Source: Faecalibacterium prausnitzii (GTDB lineage: Bacteria > Bacillota > Clostridia > Oscillospirales > Ruminococcaceae). Taken from it: a DNA stretch of 64,000 nucleotides. The notes beneath the pieces were generated by a model. That model saw only the letters and a list, made by a program, of their open reading frames with translations. It made no database searches and was not told the origin of the DNA. Of this stretch, positions 8,316-16,378 are shown piece after piece; position 1 is the first letter of the stretch; every line of letters starts with the position of its first letter. The stretch covers positions 1 to 64,000 of the forward strand of contig SFDE01000008.1 of the NCBI GenBank assembly GCA_004558805.1, written 5' to 3'. A program made the position numbers and the translations under genes.

Positions 8316-8373
8316 GCACCCCCGGCGGCTTTCCGGCTCTGCAAAGGAGCAAAAGCACCGGGGGTGCTTTTTG
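8316..8373 (+). terminator. Intrinsic terminator
   Basis: GGCACCCCCGG / CCGGGGGTGC stem with a large internal loop, followed by TTTTTGCC. Confidence 0.8.
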
Positions 8374-8383
8374 CCTGTCCCGC

Positions 8384-8412
8384 TTGTGTTCCGTGGGGGA
8401 ATGTGGTAGGAT
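8384..8412 (+). promoter_or_regulatory. Promoter of the HAD hydrolase gene
   Basis: TTGTGT, 17-base spacer, TAGGAT preceded by TGg. Confidence 0.6.
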
Positions 8413-8451
8413 GGAGACATCCCGTAAAGACATAACAGAAAGGAAACACAA

Positions 8452-9225
8452 ATGGCGATCAGACTGGTGTGCAGCGACATTGACGGTACGCTGCTGCAAT
8501 ACGGCAAAAAAGAACTGGAAGGCGAGATCTTTGAGCAGATCCGCCAGCTGCACCGGCGGGGGATCCTGTTCTGTCCCGCCTCCGGACGACAGTACACCAG
8601 CCTGCGCAGGCTCTTTGCACCGGTGGCGGAGCACTGCGTCTTTTTGTGCGAAAACGGCGGTGTGATCTACAAAGACGAACAGTGCATCGCCAAAAATCCC
8701 ATGCCCCGGGCACTGGCGGAAGAGATCGCCATGGACATGTGGACCCGCAGCGACGGGCAGGGGGAAGTGATGCTCTCCGGACAGAACACCGCCTACCTGA
8801 TGGAGCGGGGCTTGGGGATGCTCAAACGGGTGCAGTTTGTAGGCAACCACTACAAGATCATCCACAGCCCCCGGGAGGTGCCGGAACCCATCACCAAGGT
8901 GTCGGTATACCTCCACCAAGGGGTGGAGGGCTATGTGGACCGGTTCGTTCCCCGGTGGAAGGAGGCAAACTGCGCCGTGGCAGGTCCGCTGTGGATCGAC
9001 ACTACCTTTGCCAACAAGGGCATGGGGGTCCGGTCGGTGTGCCGGACGCTGGGCATCGAGCTGGAAGAGGTGATGGCGTTTGGGGACAACTACAACGACG
9101 TGTCCATGCTGGATGCGGCGGGGATGCCCTACATCATGGACAGCGCCGCCGCCCCCCTGCGGGAAAAATACCCCCTCCACACCCCTCGCCCGGAGGATGT
9201 TCTGCGGCAGCTGCTGCAGGACTGA
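8452..9225 (+). CDS. Cof-type HAD-IIB hydrolase
   Basis: A 257-residue HAD phosphatase of the Cof/YidA group, which dephosphorylate sugar phosphates, pyridoxal phosphate or nucleotides. Motif I is CSDIDGTLL (Asp nucleophile at about 9), motif II is CPASGRQ, and motif IV is MAFGDNYNDVSML. The C2-type cap lies between. Substrate cannot be predicted. The ATG at 8452 follows AAAGGAAAC. Monocistronic, convergent with adenine deaminase. Confidence 0.92.
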   Translation: MAIRLVCSDIDGTLLQYGKKELEGEIFEQIRQLHRRGILFCPASGRQYTSLRRLFAPVAEHCVFLCENGGVIYKDEQCIAKNPMPRALAEEIAMDMWTRSDGQGEVMLSGQNTAYLMERGLGMLKRVQFVGNHYKIIHSPREVPEPITKVSVYLHQGVEGYVDRFVPRWKEANCAVAGPLWIDTTFANKGMGVRSVCRTLGIELEEVMAFGDNYNDVSMLDAAGMPYIMDSAAAPLREKYPLHTPRPEDVLRQLLQD

Positions 9226-9255
9226 CCACCCCAAAACCCGAAAATACGCAAAAAA

Positions 9256-9299
9256 GACCCGCCTGCGCCGCCGGAAACTCCGGGGCGGACAGGCGGGTC
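9256..9299 (-). terminator. Intrinsic terminator of the adenine deaminase gene
   Basis: GACCCGCCTG / CAGGCGGGTC stem. On the - strand it is followed by six T. It can also stop the convergent HAD transcript. Confidence 0.8.
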
Positions 9300-9330
9300 C
9301 TGTTGTATGCAGAAAAAGGCTTTGGCGGAG

Positions 9331-11070
9331 TCAGAACACCGCCGGGACGATCCTGTGGGCGTCCACGTCCACCACGCCGTAGGTGTTCAGCCGCAGTTTG
9401 GGGATCACCGGCAGGCTTACAAAGGCAAGGGTCATAAAGGGGTCGATGTCCCCGGAAATGCCGGCTGCCTTCAGGGCGGCTTTTAGCGCCTGCAGCTTTT
9501 CTTCCACTGCCTGGGCGCTTTCGGTGCTCATGAGACCTGCCACCGGCAGCGCCAGCTCTCCCACGACCTTGCCGTTTGCCACAAAGGCAAGTCCGCCTCG
9601 GTTCTTCCGCACCGTGTTGGCGGCAAGCACCATGTCGGCGTCGTTGGTGCCTGCCACGATGAGGTTGTGGGAGTCGTGGGCGATGCTGGAAGCAACGGCA
9701 CCGCAGATGAGACCGTAGCCTCCCAGAAAGCCCAGTCCCACGTGACCGGTGCGGTGATGCCGCTCAAAGACCGCCAGTTTTACGATCTGTTCCGCCACGT
9801 CCACTCCGGCGGCGGTGCCGGGATGCTGGCAGAAGGGGCGGATGACCTCCTGGGTCATAAGCTCGTGGGGGATCAGCCGGATGACCCGCTGACGGCTGCC
9901 GGTGTCTTCCAGCTCCAGATCCCGGAGGGTCACTTCGTCCATGACAAAGGAGTCCATGACCCGGGGGAACCGGGCGGGGTCCACGGTGAGGGCTGCAGGT
10001 GTCAGCATCTTGCCGTCAGCCGCTGCCAGCCTGCCGTTTTTGTAGACCTTTTCCACAGTGAACTGTTCCAGATCCGACACCACCACAAGGTCTGCGGCGT
10101 AGCCCGGCGCCACCGCACCCTGCCCCCGGAGCCCGAAATACCGGGCGGGGATCAGGCTGCTCATTTTTATGGCGATCACCGGGTCCACCCCACTGCGGAT
10201 CGCCTTGCGGATGTTGTAGTCCATGTGCCCGCCCCGGAGCAGGTCCCCGGGATGCTTGTCGTCGGTGACCAGCATACAGCGGTCACAGTAAGGCTCCCGG
10301 AACAGGGGCAGCAGGGCGTCCATGTTCTTGGCGGCGGTGCCCTCCCGCACCATGATGTATTGTCCCCGGCGGAGCTTTTCCATTGCCTCGGCAAGGGTGG
10401 AGCACTCGTGGTCCGAGCAGACCCCTGCGGCAATGTAGGCGTTGAGGTCTTTGCCGGTAAGCAGGGGAGCGTGACCGTCCACCATCTTGCCGGCGGCGGC
10501 GCAGTCGGCAAGCTTTTGCAGGATGCCCGGGTCGCAGCGCACGGTGCCGTAGGAGTTCATCAGTTCTGCCAGACCCAGGACCCGGGGATCCCGGTAGTAG
10601 GGGCGAAGAGCATCGGCGTCCAGCACCGCCCCGGATTCGTCCAGGTCCGTTGCCGGCACGCAGGAGGGCAGCATAAAGTACACCGAAAGTGCCAGATCCC
10701 GGGTGGTTTCCAGCATAAAATCCAGTCCCTGCGATCCGGCAACGTTGGTGATCTCGTGGGGGTCGGTGACAACGGCGGTGGTGCCGTGGGGCAGCACTGC
10801 CTGCTCAAAGGCAGCACCGCAGAGCATGGAGCTTTCGATATGGATGTGCCCGTCTATGAACCCGGGGCAGAGATAGCTGCCCTGCAGGTCCACCTCGGTC
10901 GCTCCGGTGTAGCTGCCTACTCCCACGATCCGGCTGCCGCAGATCGCTACGTCTGCCGTCTCGATCTCGTTGGTGAACACATTGACCACCCGGGCATTCT
11001 TCAGCACCAGATCGGCAGCTGTCTCTCCCCGTGCTGCGGCGATCTGCTCTTTCAGCATTTCAGTCTGCAT
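9331..11070 (-). CDS. ade: Adenine deaminase
   Basis: A 579-residue adenine deaminase of the amidohydrolase superfamily, converting adenine to hypoxanthine plus ammonia in purine salvage. Metal ligands are visible in GFIDGHIHIESSM, followed by HGTTAVVTDPHEI, the GKMVDGHAPLL segment and GVCSDHECS. The long C-terminal domain with GLGFLGGYGLICGAVASSIAHDSHN and NGKVVGELALPVAGLMS is specific to the Ade family. The ATG at 11070 follows ACAGGAG at a good distance; a longer frame upstream has no ribosome site. A promoter lies at 11137-11165, so it need not depend on the decarboxylase genes upstream. Confidence 0.95.
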   Translation of the reverse strand: MQTEMLKEQIAAARGETAADLVLKNARVVNVFTNEIETADVAICGSRIVGVGSYTGATEVDLQGSYLCPGFIDGHIHIESSMLCGAAFEQAVLPHGTTAVVTDPHEITNVAGSQGLDFMLETTRDLALSVYFMLPSCVPATDLDESGAVLDADALRPYYRDPRVLGLAELMNSYGTVRCDPGILQKLADCAAAGKMVDGHAPLLTGKDLNAYIAAGVCSDHECSTLAEAMEKLRRGQYIMVREGTAAKNMDALLPLFREPYCDRCMLVTDDKHPGDLLRGGHMDYNIRKAIRSGVDPVIAIKMSSLIPARYFGLRGQGAVAPGYAADLVVVSDLEQFTVEKVYKNGRLAAADGKMLTPAALTVDPARFPRVMDSFVMDEVTLRDLELEDTGSRQRVIRLIPHELMTQEVIRPFCQHPGTAAGVDVAEQIVKLAVFERHHRTGHVGLGFLGGYGLICGAVASSIAHDSHNLIVAGTNDADMVLAANTVRKNRGGLAFVANGKVVGELALPVAGLMSTESAQAVEEKLQALKAALKAAGISGDIDPFMTLAFVSLPVIPKLRLNTYGVVDVDAHRIVPAVF

Positions 11071-11136
11071 AACGATCTCCTGTCTGCTTTTTTTAAAGCC
11101 GATGACGGGGGCGGTTCCCCCGCAGGGTTTTTCATA

Positions 11137-11165
11137 AGCATAGCACAGAAAAACGCTTTTGACAA
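11137..11165 (-). promoter_or_regulatory. Promoter of ade
   Basis: On the - strand: TTGTCA, 17-base spacer, TATGCT preceded by TGc. The short leader then holds a GC-rich hairpin (CGGGGG-AACC-GCCCCCG, near 11104-11124) without a U run; no known riboswitch was recognised in it. Confidence 0.6.
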
Positions 11166-11262
11166 ATACTTTATTCCGGATGCCGCCGGTCCGGAATACC
11201 ACTGTGGGTGCAGACCTCCTGCCATCACAGGGCGGCGGACTCCGGGGCAGAGTGCAGGGGCG

Positions 11263-11391
11263 TTATTTCCGGCTGGTGAGCCGGTTCAGCAGCATCACTG
11301 CAAGGACAATGACCCCGATGACAAGGATAATGCCCAGCATACCGATGAGCATAATGGGCAGGGTGGTCATCCAAGAAGAAAGATGAAGCAT
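11263..11391 (-). CDS. OadG-like small membrane subunit of a sodium pump decarboxylase
   Basis: A 42-residue peptide, too short for usual gene calling, that is almost one membrane helix (about 12-35, PIMLIGMLGIILVIGVIVLAV) with a short polar C-terminal end. The ATG follows a perfect AAGGAGG that lies in and just after the stop of the beta-subunit gene 13 bases upstream, so it is cotranscribed and probably coupled. Position and form match the small gamma-type (OadG-related) partner of Na+-translocating carboxylic acid decarboxylases, which stabilises the complex. It lacks the long soluble tail of classical OadG. Confidence 0.8.
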   Translation of the reverse strand: MLHLSSWMTTLPIMLIGMLGIILVIGVIVLAVMLLNRLTSRK

Positions 11392-11404
11392 GGGATTACC
11401 TCCT

Positions 11405-12535
11405 TCAGGCAAGCAGGGTCAGGATCAGTCCGCCGGCAATGACCGAGGCGATCTGTCCCGACACGTTGACGCTGATGGAATACATCAGCAGGAAATTCTG
11501 GTTGTCCTCTTCCAGACCCATCTTGTTTACCACCCGTCCGCTCATGGGGAAGGCGGAGATGCCGGCGGCACCGATCATGGGGTTCAGCTTTTTGCCCTCC
11601 GGCAAAAAGAGGTTCAGTGCCTTGGCAAACAGCACGCCGCCGGCGGTGTCAAAGACGAAGGCGACCAGACCCAGCGCAAGGATCAGCAGGGTGTCGGGAC
11701 GGACGAACTGCTGGGCGGTCATCTGTCCGGCAACGGTAAGACCCAGCAGAATGGTGATCAGGTTTGCCAGCACGTTCTGTGCCGTCTCACTGAGGACGTT
11801 CAGCACCCCGCATTCCCGCAGCAGGTTGCCGAACATCAAAAAGCCCACCAGCGCCACGCTGGCAGGAGCCACCATGCCTGCAATGACGGTGACCACGATG
11901 GGGAACAGGATCTTGGTGAGCTGGGTGACGTTGCCCTTTTCGTAGGGCATCCGGATGCGGCGCTCCTTCCGGGTGGTCAGCAGCCGGATCACCGGAGGCT
12001 GCACCATGGGCACCAGTGCCATGTAGCTGTACGCCGCCACCATGATGGCACCCAGATACTGGGAGTTCAGGGTGTTTGCCACAAAGATGGCAGTGGGACC
12101 GTCTGCTGCACCGATGACCGCAATGGAAGCGGCGTCTTTGAGGTCAAAGAAGAAACCGGCAACAAACAGGGTAAAAAAGATGCCAAACTGGGCGGCTGCG
12201 CCAAAAAGCATCAGCCAGGGCTTTTCCAGCAGGGGACCAAAGTCGATCATGGCACCGATGCCGATGAAGAGCAGCAGGGGAAACAGCTCGTTGGACATGC
12301 CCGCCTCAAACAGGGCGGAGATGGGTCCCACGGTGTCTCCCTGGGTGATGGCACCCGACAGGGGCAGGTTTACCAGAATGGCGCCAAAGCCCATGGGAAG
12401 CAGCAGGCTGGGCTCCATCTTTTTGGCAATGGCGAGATAGATCAGCAGCCCGCCGATGCCCCACATCACCACCATCTGCCAGGTCAGGTTCCCAAAGTTG
12501 GAAAACAGACTTGCGAATGTGTTCAGAATGTTCAT
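11405..12535 (-). CDS. oadB: Sodium-translocating decarboxylase beta subunit
   Basis: A 376-residue polytopic membrane protein, the Na+ channel subunit of biotin-dependent decarboxylases (oxaloacetate, glutaconyl-CoA or methylmalonyl-CoA). Decarboxylation of carboxybiotin by this subunit drives Na+ export. Family motifs are FPLLLFIGIGAMIDFGPLL, the GAADGPTAIF re-entrant loop with its essential Asp, and SAFPMSGRVVNKMGLEEDNQNFLLMYS near the end. The ATG at 12535 follows AAGGAGG. The carboxyltransferase and biotin subunits are not in the window, so the substrate is open. It lies behind a long leader with a terminator (12573-12616). Confidence 0.92.
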   Translation of the reverse strand: MNILNTFASLFSNFGNLTWQMVVMWGIGGLLIYLAIAKKMEPSLLLPMGFGAILVNLPLSGAITQGDTVGPISALFEAGMSNELFPLLLFIGIGAMIDFGPLLEKPWLMLFGAAAQFGIFFTLFVAGFFFDLKDAASIAVIGAADGPTAIFVANTLNSQYLGAIMVAAYSYMALVPMVQPPVIRLLTTRKERRIRMPYEKGNVTQLTKILFPIVVTVIAGMVAPASVALVGFLMFGNLLRECGVLNVLSETAQNVLANLITILLGLTVAGQMTAQQFVRPDTLLILALGLVAFVFDTAGGVLFAKALNLFLPEGKKLNPMIGAAGISAFPMSGRVVNKMGLEEDNQNFLLMYSISVNVSGQIASVIAGGLILTLLA

Positions 12536-12542
12536 AGGGTTC

Positions 12543-12680
12543 TTACCTCCTTGTGTTCCGGCGCGGCGGCAAGAAAAAAAGACCTCTGCCACAGCACCTG
12601 TCTGTGACAAAAGTCTCAAGCCAACACATGACATCGGGCATTTCTGCCGTGATGACGCTGCCATGCAGCAGCCGCCGCAT
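12543..12680 (-). CDS. Possible leader ORF of oadB
   Basis: A 45-codon frame inside the oadB leader, starting at an ATG 33 bases or so after the likely transcription start and ending at a TAA that is part of the AGGAGGTAA ribosome site of oadB. It contains Cys-Trp and Cys-Cys codons shortly before and inside the terminator stem. The ribosome site is weak (AAAGGG, 13 bases before). Translation would run through the terminator hairpin, so it could be regulatory. It has no family resemblance and may be chance. Confidence 0.3.
   Translation of the reverse strand: MRRLLHGSVITAEMPDVMCWLETFVTDRCCGRGLFFLPPRRNTRR
12573..12616 (-). terminator. Intrinsic terminator inside the oadB leader (attenuator)
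   Basis: On the - strand AGACTTTTGTCACAG pairs with CTGTGGCAGAGGTCT over 15 continuous positions (four G-U), with a seven-base loop, followed by a run of seven T. It lies about 40 bases before the oadB start and about 100 after the promoter, with no convincing gene between, so it should control readthrough into oadB. Confidence 0.75.
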
Positions 12681-12720
12681 GACCCGGCAGCTGCCCTTTA
12701 CTCCCCTTTATCGTATCTAT

Positions 12721-12749
12721 TGATAGCAGGCACCGGGGCGTTTGTCAAG
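12721..12749 (-). promoter_or_regulatory. Promoter of the oadB leader
   Basis: On the - strand: TTGACA, 17-base spacer, TATCAA preceded by TGc. The 12536-12720 stretch between it and oadB holds a GGCA-GAAA-TGCC tetraloop hairpin, a GCTGC/GCAGC hairpin and the terminator. On the + strand, 12750-12894 holds only the leader of the next gene (a TATACT box near 12834). Confidence 0.75.
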
Positions 12750-12894
12750 ATGGATTTACCACTCTTTGCCGGTTTTTAGGGGGTGGGGCAGGGACTTTGC
12801 AATAAAATCCCGGCAGAAGAGGGCAGCTTGTGGTATACTGTAAAAAGTCCGGGGGAATGCCCGGCAGAAATACAAAAAAGAGGGATACCATACT

Positions 12895-13788
12895 GTGAAA
12901 ACTGCGTACTATCATCTGCCGGGGCTGTTTGAGTTTTATCCGCTGTACCGGCTGTTTCTGCCTTTGTACCGGCAGCATCGGGAGTGGTTTTACGACTGGT
13001 GCCGCATCGGGTCCATCTACGGCGCACCGCAAAACTGCATCTGGGGCGGGGGACGGGTGTCCTGGGGGGATGCCGACCCCCGGCAGGTGCTGGAACTTCT
13101 GGGAGAGTACGGCATTTCCGCCCGGCTCACTTTTAGCAATTCTCTGCTGGAGCCTTGGCATCTGGAGGACCCCCGGTGCAACGAGCTGTGCCGGCTATTC
13201 AGCCGCAGCGGCACTCAAAACGGGGTCATCGTCCACTCGGAGCTGCTGACTGACTACCTGCGCCGGTGCTACCCCCGGCTGTACCTTGTGTCCTCCACCA
13301 CCAAGGTGCTGACGGAGTTCTGCCAGCTGCAGCAGGAACTGGAACGGCAGGAGTTCCGCTATGTGGTGCCGGATTTTCGGCTGAACCGGGACCTTGCCCG
13401 GCTGGATGCCCTGCCAGGATACCAGAAGGACAAGGTGGAGTTTCTCTGCAATGAGTGCTGTTGGTTCGGCTGCAAAGACCGCCGTCGCTGTTATGAGACG
13501 GTGAGCCGCCAGAACCTGGGACAGGACTGTCCGGATCATCGCTGTGCTGCCCCCGGCGGGGAGGAAGGGTACCGGTTTTCCAAAGCAATGGAGAATCCGG
13601 GCTTCATCGGCGTGGAGCAGATCCGGGATACCCTGCTGCCCATGGGTTTTTCCAACTTCAAGATCGAGGGCAGGGGACTGGGCAGTGCTCTGGTATTGGA
13701 ATTTCTGCTGTACTACCTGACAAAGCCGGAGTACCAGCTCCATGTGCGGGAAAATATCTATCTGGACACTATGCTGGACCTGTTCTGA
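12895..13788 (+). CDS. U32-peptidase-like protein with a C-terminal cysteine cluster
   Basis: 297 residues resembling the TIM-barrel part of collagenase-like U32 proteins: strand and loop motifs ARLTFSNSLLEP, YLVSSTTKVLTEF and YVVPDFRLNRDLARLDAL, then the Cys cluster CNECCWFGCKDRRRCYE (about 183-199) plus a later CPDHRC. U32 relatives (RlhA, UbiU/V, TrhP) use such cysteines for Fe-S clusters in RNA or quinone hydroxylation, but this short divergent protein cannot be assigned. The start is a GTG after AGAGGG. It stands alone upstream of the NADAR fusion. Confidence 0.65.
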   Translation: MKTAYYHLPGLFEFYPLYRLFLPLYRQHREWFYDWCRIGSIYGAPQNCIWGGGRVSWGDADPRQVLELLGEYGISARLTFSNSLLEPWHLEDPRCNELCRLFSRSGTQNGVIVHSELLTDYLRRCYPRLYLVSSTTKVLTEFCQLQQELERQEFRYVVPDFRLNRDLARLDALPGYQKDKVEFLCNECCWFGCKDRRRCYETVSRQNLGQDCPDHRCAAPGGEEGYRFSKAMENPGFIGVEQIRDTLLPMGFSNFKIEGRGLGSALVLEFLLYYLTKPEYQLHVRENIYLDTMLDLF

Positions 13789-13934
13789 AGCCCGGGCGCA
13801 GGAGAAGCTTTTCTCCCGGGAGGACTTTTCCCCGGGAGGGAACCGTGATACAATAAAGCTGTATTTTGCAAAGTACACCGGCTCCGGCGGGAAAGGCTGC
13901 CGGGTGACGGGCGTTTCAGAAGGGGCGAAAGTTT

Positions 13935-15836
13935 ATGGCTGTAAGAAAAGTATATCTTTCACTGGCGGAATTTCCTTATGCCAAGGAGGTGCCGGTGACC
14001 TTTCCGTGGTCCAACGGCTCCAAGCACCAGAACATTCAGGCGGTGCTGGACACCTTCCACGATGTGTATCCGGAGATGCCGGTGCTGGAGGTGAGCCTTG
14101 CCTCTGCCCAGCCGGAAGGGGTGGGAGTGGCGGCAATGAAGCTGCCTTTGCGCCTTGCCGACGGGAAGGAACTGCCGGTGGGTGTCGTCTATCAGGGGTC
14201 CAAGGTGTTTGAAAATGGCGGACCCTACACGGACCTGTGGCAGCTGTCCCACCAGAAGGTACAGAAGGACCCCCGGCTCCACCAGAGCGGCAGGTGCATC
14301 GGCTACCGGCTGGAAGGGATGGACTACCCGGCGGAGCCTCACCCCTACGCCTTTTTCAACTGGCTCTACTGTCGGGCGCTGGCGCAGGACCCGGACCGGG
14401 GGCAGGAGCTGCTGCGATACGGGGCATTTTCGGATCTAGATCTGGGCAGCGCCAAGACGGACCGGAACAGTCCCGCCCGTGCCGCCGCCGTCTACGGTGG
14501 GATTAAAGCGGCAGGCAGACTGGATTGCCTTGCCTCCTACGAGGCATTTGTGGCGGTGACCTGTGAGGGAGCAGAACCGGTGTCCCCGGAGCCGGAAGCA
14601 GCTGCACTCCTGCCGGAACCGCAGGAGACCCCGGAGCCGCCCCTGCAGGAAAATGCTCCGGCGCCGGAGACCCCTGTGCCGGAAACTACGGCACCGGAGG
14701 CAGCACCGGAGGACAGGGTACCCCCTGCCCCGGAACAGATCGAGGAGATCTGCCGTGCCCCCAAAGCGAAGAGCCTGATGATCTCTCTGGCAAAGAATGC
14801 GGCGTGCCCCGCCAATTCCGCCGCCGGGGCGGTGCGGGCAGGGCGGGGACTGGTGCTGACAAGCTACCGCAAGGCACTGGAAGAAAACACCCTTGTGATC
14901 AACCCGGAGAAAAATAAGATCGTTTTTCCGCTGGAAAATCCGGACAACGGCTTTTCCACCACCGGACAGCTGACCCGGTGCCCCACCTTTGTGCAGGGGT
15001 GGAAGCTCAGCTACCAGCCCTGCGAGCTGCCGCCGGAGCCTGCCGTCCCGGCAGAGCAAAAACCGCCGGTGTACCCCACGGCAGAGGAGTATCTGGTGAG
15101 CCGGGGCTATACCATTACCCAGCAGGTGCAGACCCGGGATCTGCCGCCGCTGGCGGTGCAGAAACTGGCATGGGACACCGGCAGGGCGCTGGCAGACCCG
15201 GTGGCGGCGGCGTTTTTGCAATTCATCCGCAGTCACTTGCAGTTCCACGATTCCTTTACCTTCCGGATGCCCAAAGACGCTTCCCAGGACTCCCGGGAAC
15301 TGGTGGTGGAGCTGGCGCAGAGCTGGGACCATCTGGGGCTGTTTGCGGTATGCAGCGCCAGCCCCCTGCGGATCATCTGCAAGCTTGCCTCGGAAAATGA
15401 GGCAGTGCGGAACTTTGCCAGCGGGCACTGGCTGGAGCTGTATGTGGTGCACTGTGTCCAGCAATTGCTGGACCGGTACCGGACCCAGCAGAATGCGGTG
15501 GTGTCTCTGTGCTCCAACGTGATCCTGTCCGACTCCCCGGAGGTCAGCTCCGCCCACGAGCTGGACGTGGCATTCTCGGTGAACGGGGCGTTTTTCTGGA
15601 TCGAGGCAAAGTCCTCCAGTCGGAACATCGACTACGGCAAATATGCGGATCTGTGCAATAAATTGCAGGTATCTCCGGACCGGCTGCTGCTGGTAAACAG
15701 CGACTTGACAGAGGAGGATTGCCGGGGGGTCGCCTATTTCTGGCCCTACCGGGTGGCAAACTGCGCCACCATGACCGAAAAGCTGGAGGAGATGATCCGC
15801 AGCACATTGCAGAACGATGGTGCAGCGGAAAGCTGA
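13935..15836 (+). CDS. NADAR domain (DarT1-antitoxin type) fused to a Card1-like PD-(D/E)XK nuclease
   Basis: 633 residues in three parts. Residues 1-205 match the NADAR family found as antitoxin beside DarT1 DNA ADP-ribosyltransferases (VVYQGSKVFENGGPYTDLW, RLHQSGRCIGYRLEG, FFNWLYCRAL, ARAAAVYGGI); those domains reverse guanine ADP-ribosylation. Residues 212-268 are a Pro/Glu/Ala linker. Residues 270-365 are an unassigned domain. Residues 405-620 end in a restriction-endonuclease fold like that of Card1/DUF1887: GHWLELYV (497-504), HELDV (541-545) and the catalytic WIEAKS (555-560). The ATG follows AAGGGGCG at moderate spacing. No DarT toxin is adjacent; an SseB gene follows 16 bases later and is probably cotranscribed. 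Domain calls are from motif recognition; the combined function is inferred to be nucleic-acid defence or repair. Confidence 0.75.
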   Translation: MAVRKVYLSLAEFPYAKEVPVTFPWSNGSKHQNIQAVLDTFHDVYPEMPVLEVSLASAQPEGVGVAAMKLPLRLADGKELPVGVVYQGSKVFENGGPYTDLWQLSHQKVQKDPRLHQSGRCIGYRLEGMDYPAEPHPYAFFNWLYCRALAQDPDRGQELLRYGAFSDLDLGSAKTDRNSPARAAAVYGGIKAAGRLDCLASYEAFVAVTCEGAEPVSPEPEAAALLPEPQETPEPPLQENAPAPETPVPETTAPEAAPEDRVPPAPEQIEEICRAPKAKSLMISLAKNAACPANSAAGAVRAGRGLVLTSYRKALEENTLVINPEKNKIVFPLENPDNGFSTTGQLTRCPTFVQGWKLSYQPCELPPEPAVPAEQKPPVYPTAEEYLVSRGYTITQQVQTRDLPPLAVQKLAWDTGRALADPVAAAFLQFIRSHLQFHDSFTFRMPKDASQDSRELVVELAQSWDHLGLFAVCSASPLRIICKLASENEAVRNFASGHWLELYVVHCVQQLLDRYRTQQNAVVSLCSNVILSDSPEVSSAHELDVAFSVNGAFFWIEAKSSSRNIDYGKYADLCNKLQVSPDRLLLVNSDLTEEDCRGVAYFWPYRVANCATMTEKLEEMIRSTLQNDGAAES

Positions 15837-15851
15837 CAGAAAGGAACCTGT

Positions 15852-16280
15852 ATGGAGAGACCCAGAGACGAAGGTTTGCAGGGCAACGAAAGGATCGAAG
15901 AGGCGATCGCCCTGCTGCAGCAGCACCCCACTCAGGAGTTGCTGGCACATGCCCTTACGGTGATCCGGCGGCGGATGCAGGCAGGAGGGCAGCTGGTGGT
16001 GGCGGTGGAGCCGGACCTTGCAGGAGGGATGCGGCTGGGCACCCTGACCATCCCGGAAGGCGGGGTGTGGTGGTACGCCTTTACCAGTTTTGAAGAGCAG
16101 ATGAAGGGGGCAGCGTCGGTGCAGTCCACCTTTCTGGCAGAGATGGACCGGCTTTTTGATCAGGCACTGACGGTGCCGGAGATCCGGGGCATCATCCTGA
16201 ACCCCTGGAACCGTACCATCCAGCTGGACAAGACCCTGCTGGGGATCCTGAAACCCGGCGCCGGGGCAGCCGGACGATGA
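15852..16280 (+). CDS. SseB family protein
   Basis: A 142-residue protein with the SseB N-terminal domain layout: VVAVEPD, GTLTIPEGGVWWYAFTSFEEQM, a helix with LFDQAL, then IRGIILNPWNRTIQLDKTLLGIL. SseB domains are of poorly defined function and are common in operons with toxins or secreted enzymes. It starts 16 bases after the NADAR-nuclease stop with AAAGGAA upstream and is likely cotranslated with it. It has no sign of a toxin active site. Confidence 0.8.
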   Translation: MERPRDEGLQGNERIEEAIALLQQHPTQELLAHALTVIRRRMQAGGQLVVAVEPDLAGGMRLGTLTIPEGGVWWYAFTSFEEQMKGAASVQSTFLAEMDRLFDQALTVPEIRGIILNPWNRTIQLDKTLLGILKPGAGAAGR

Positions 16281-16311
16281 GCCCGATGCCCCATAAGATT
16301 TTTGAACGTAC

Positions 16312-16352
16312 AAAAAAGAGGCTGTGACCGGATGGCGTCACAGCCTCTTTTT
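16312..16352. terminator. Bidirectional intrinsic terminator
   Basis: AAAAAAGAGGCTGTGAC / GTCACAGCCTCTTTTT; A run on one side and T run on the other, between convergent genes (SseB and ThiD-like). Confidence 0.9.
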
Positions 16353-16378
16353 GGATTATGGATAGAGTGGGGCAGCCC

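Noticed and set aside
6586..9234. Very long antisense frame (882 codons, - strand) covering the dehydrogenase, NifX-like and HAD genes
   Set aside because: It lies opposite three well-supported genes with ribosome sites, has low-complexity His/Gln/Val-rich translation, crosses terminators and has no start signal. High GC with strong codon bias gives such shadows; similar ones at 1260-2840, 9667-11442, 14436-16313 and 60022-61857 were dropped for the same reason.
11071..11130. Purine-type riboswitch before adenine deaminase
   Set aside because: The leader is only about 60 bases, with one GC-rich hairpin. None of the conserved purine-aptamer loop sequences were found.
13935..16280. SseB-like gene as toxin partner of the NADAR protein in a toxin-antitoxin pair
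   Set aside because: It has the SseB fold motifs and no ADP-ribosyltransferase motif; no DarT-like gene exists in the window. Linkage may be an operon, but not a DarT-type system on present evidence.
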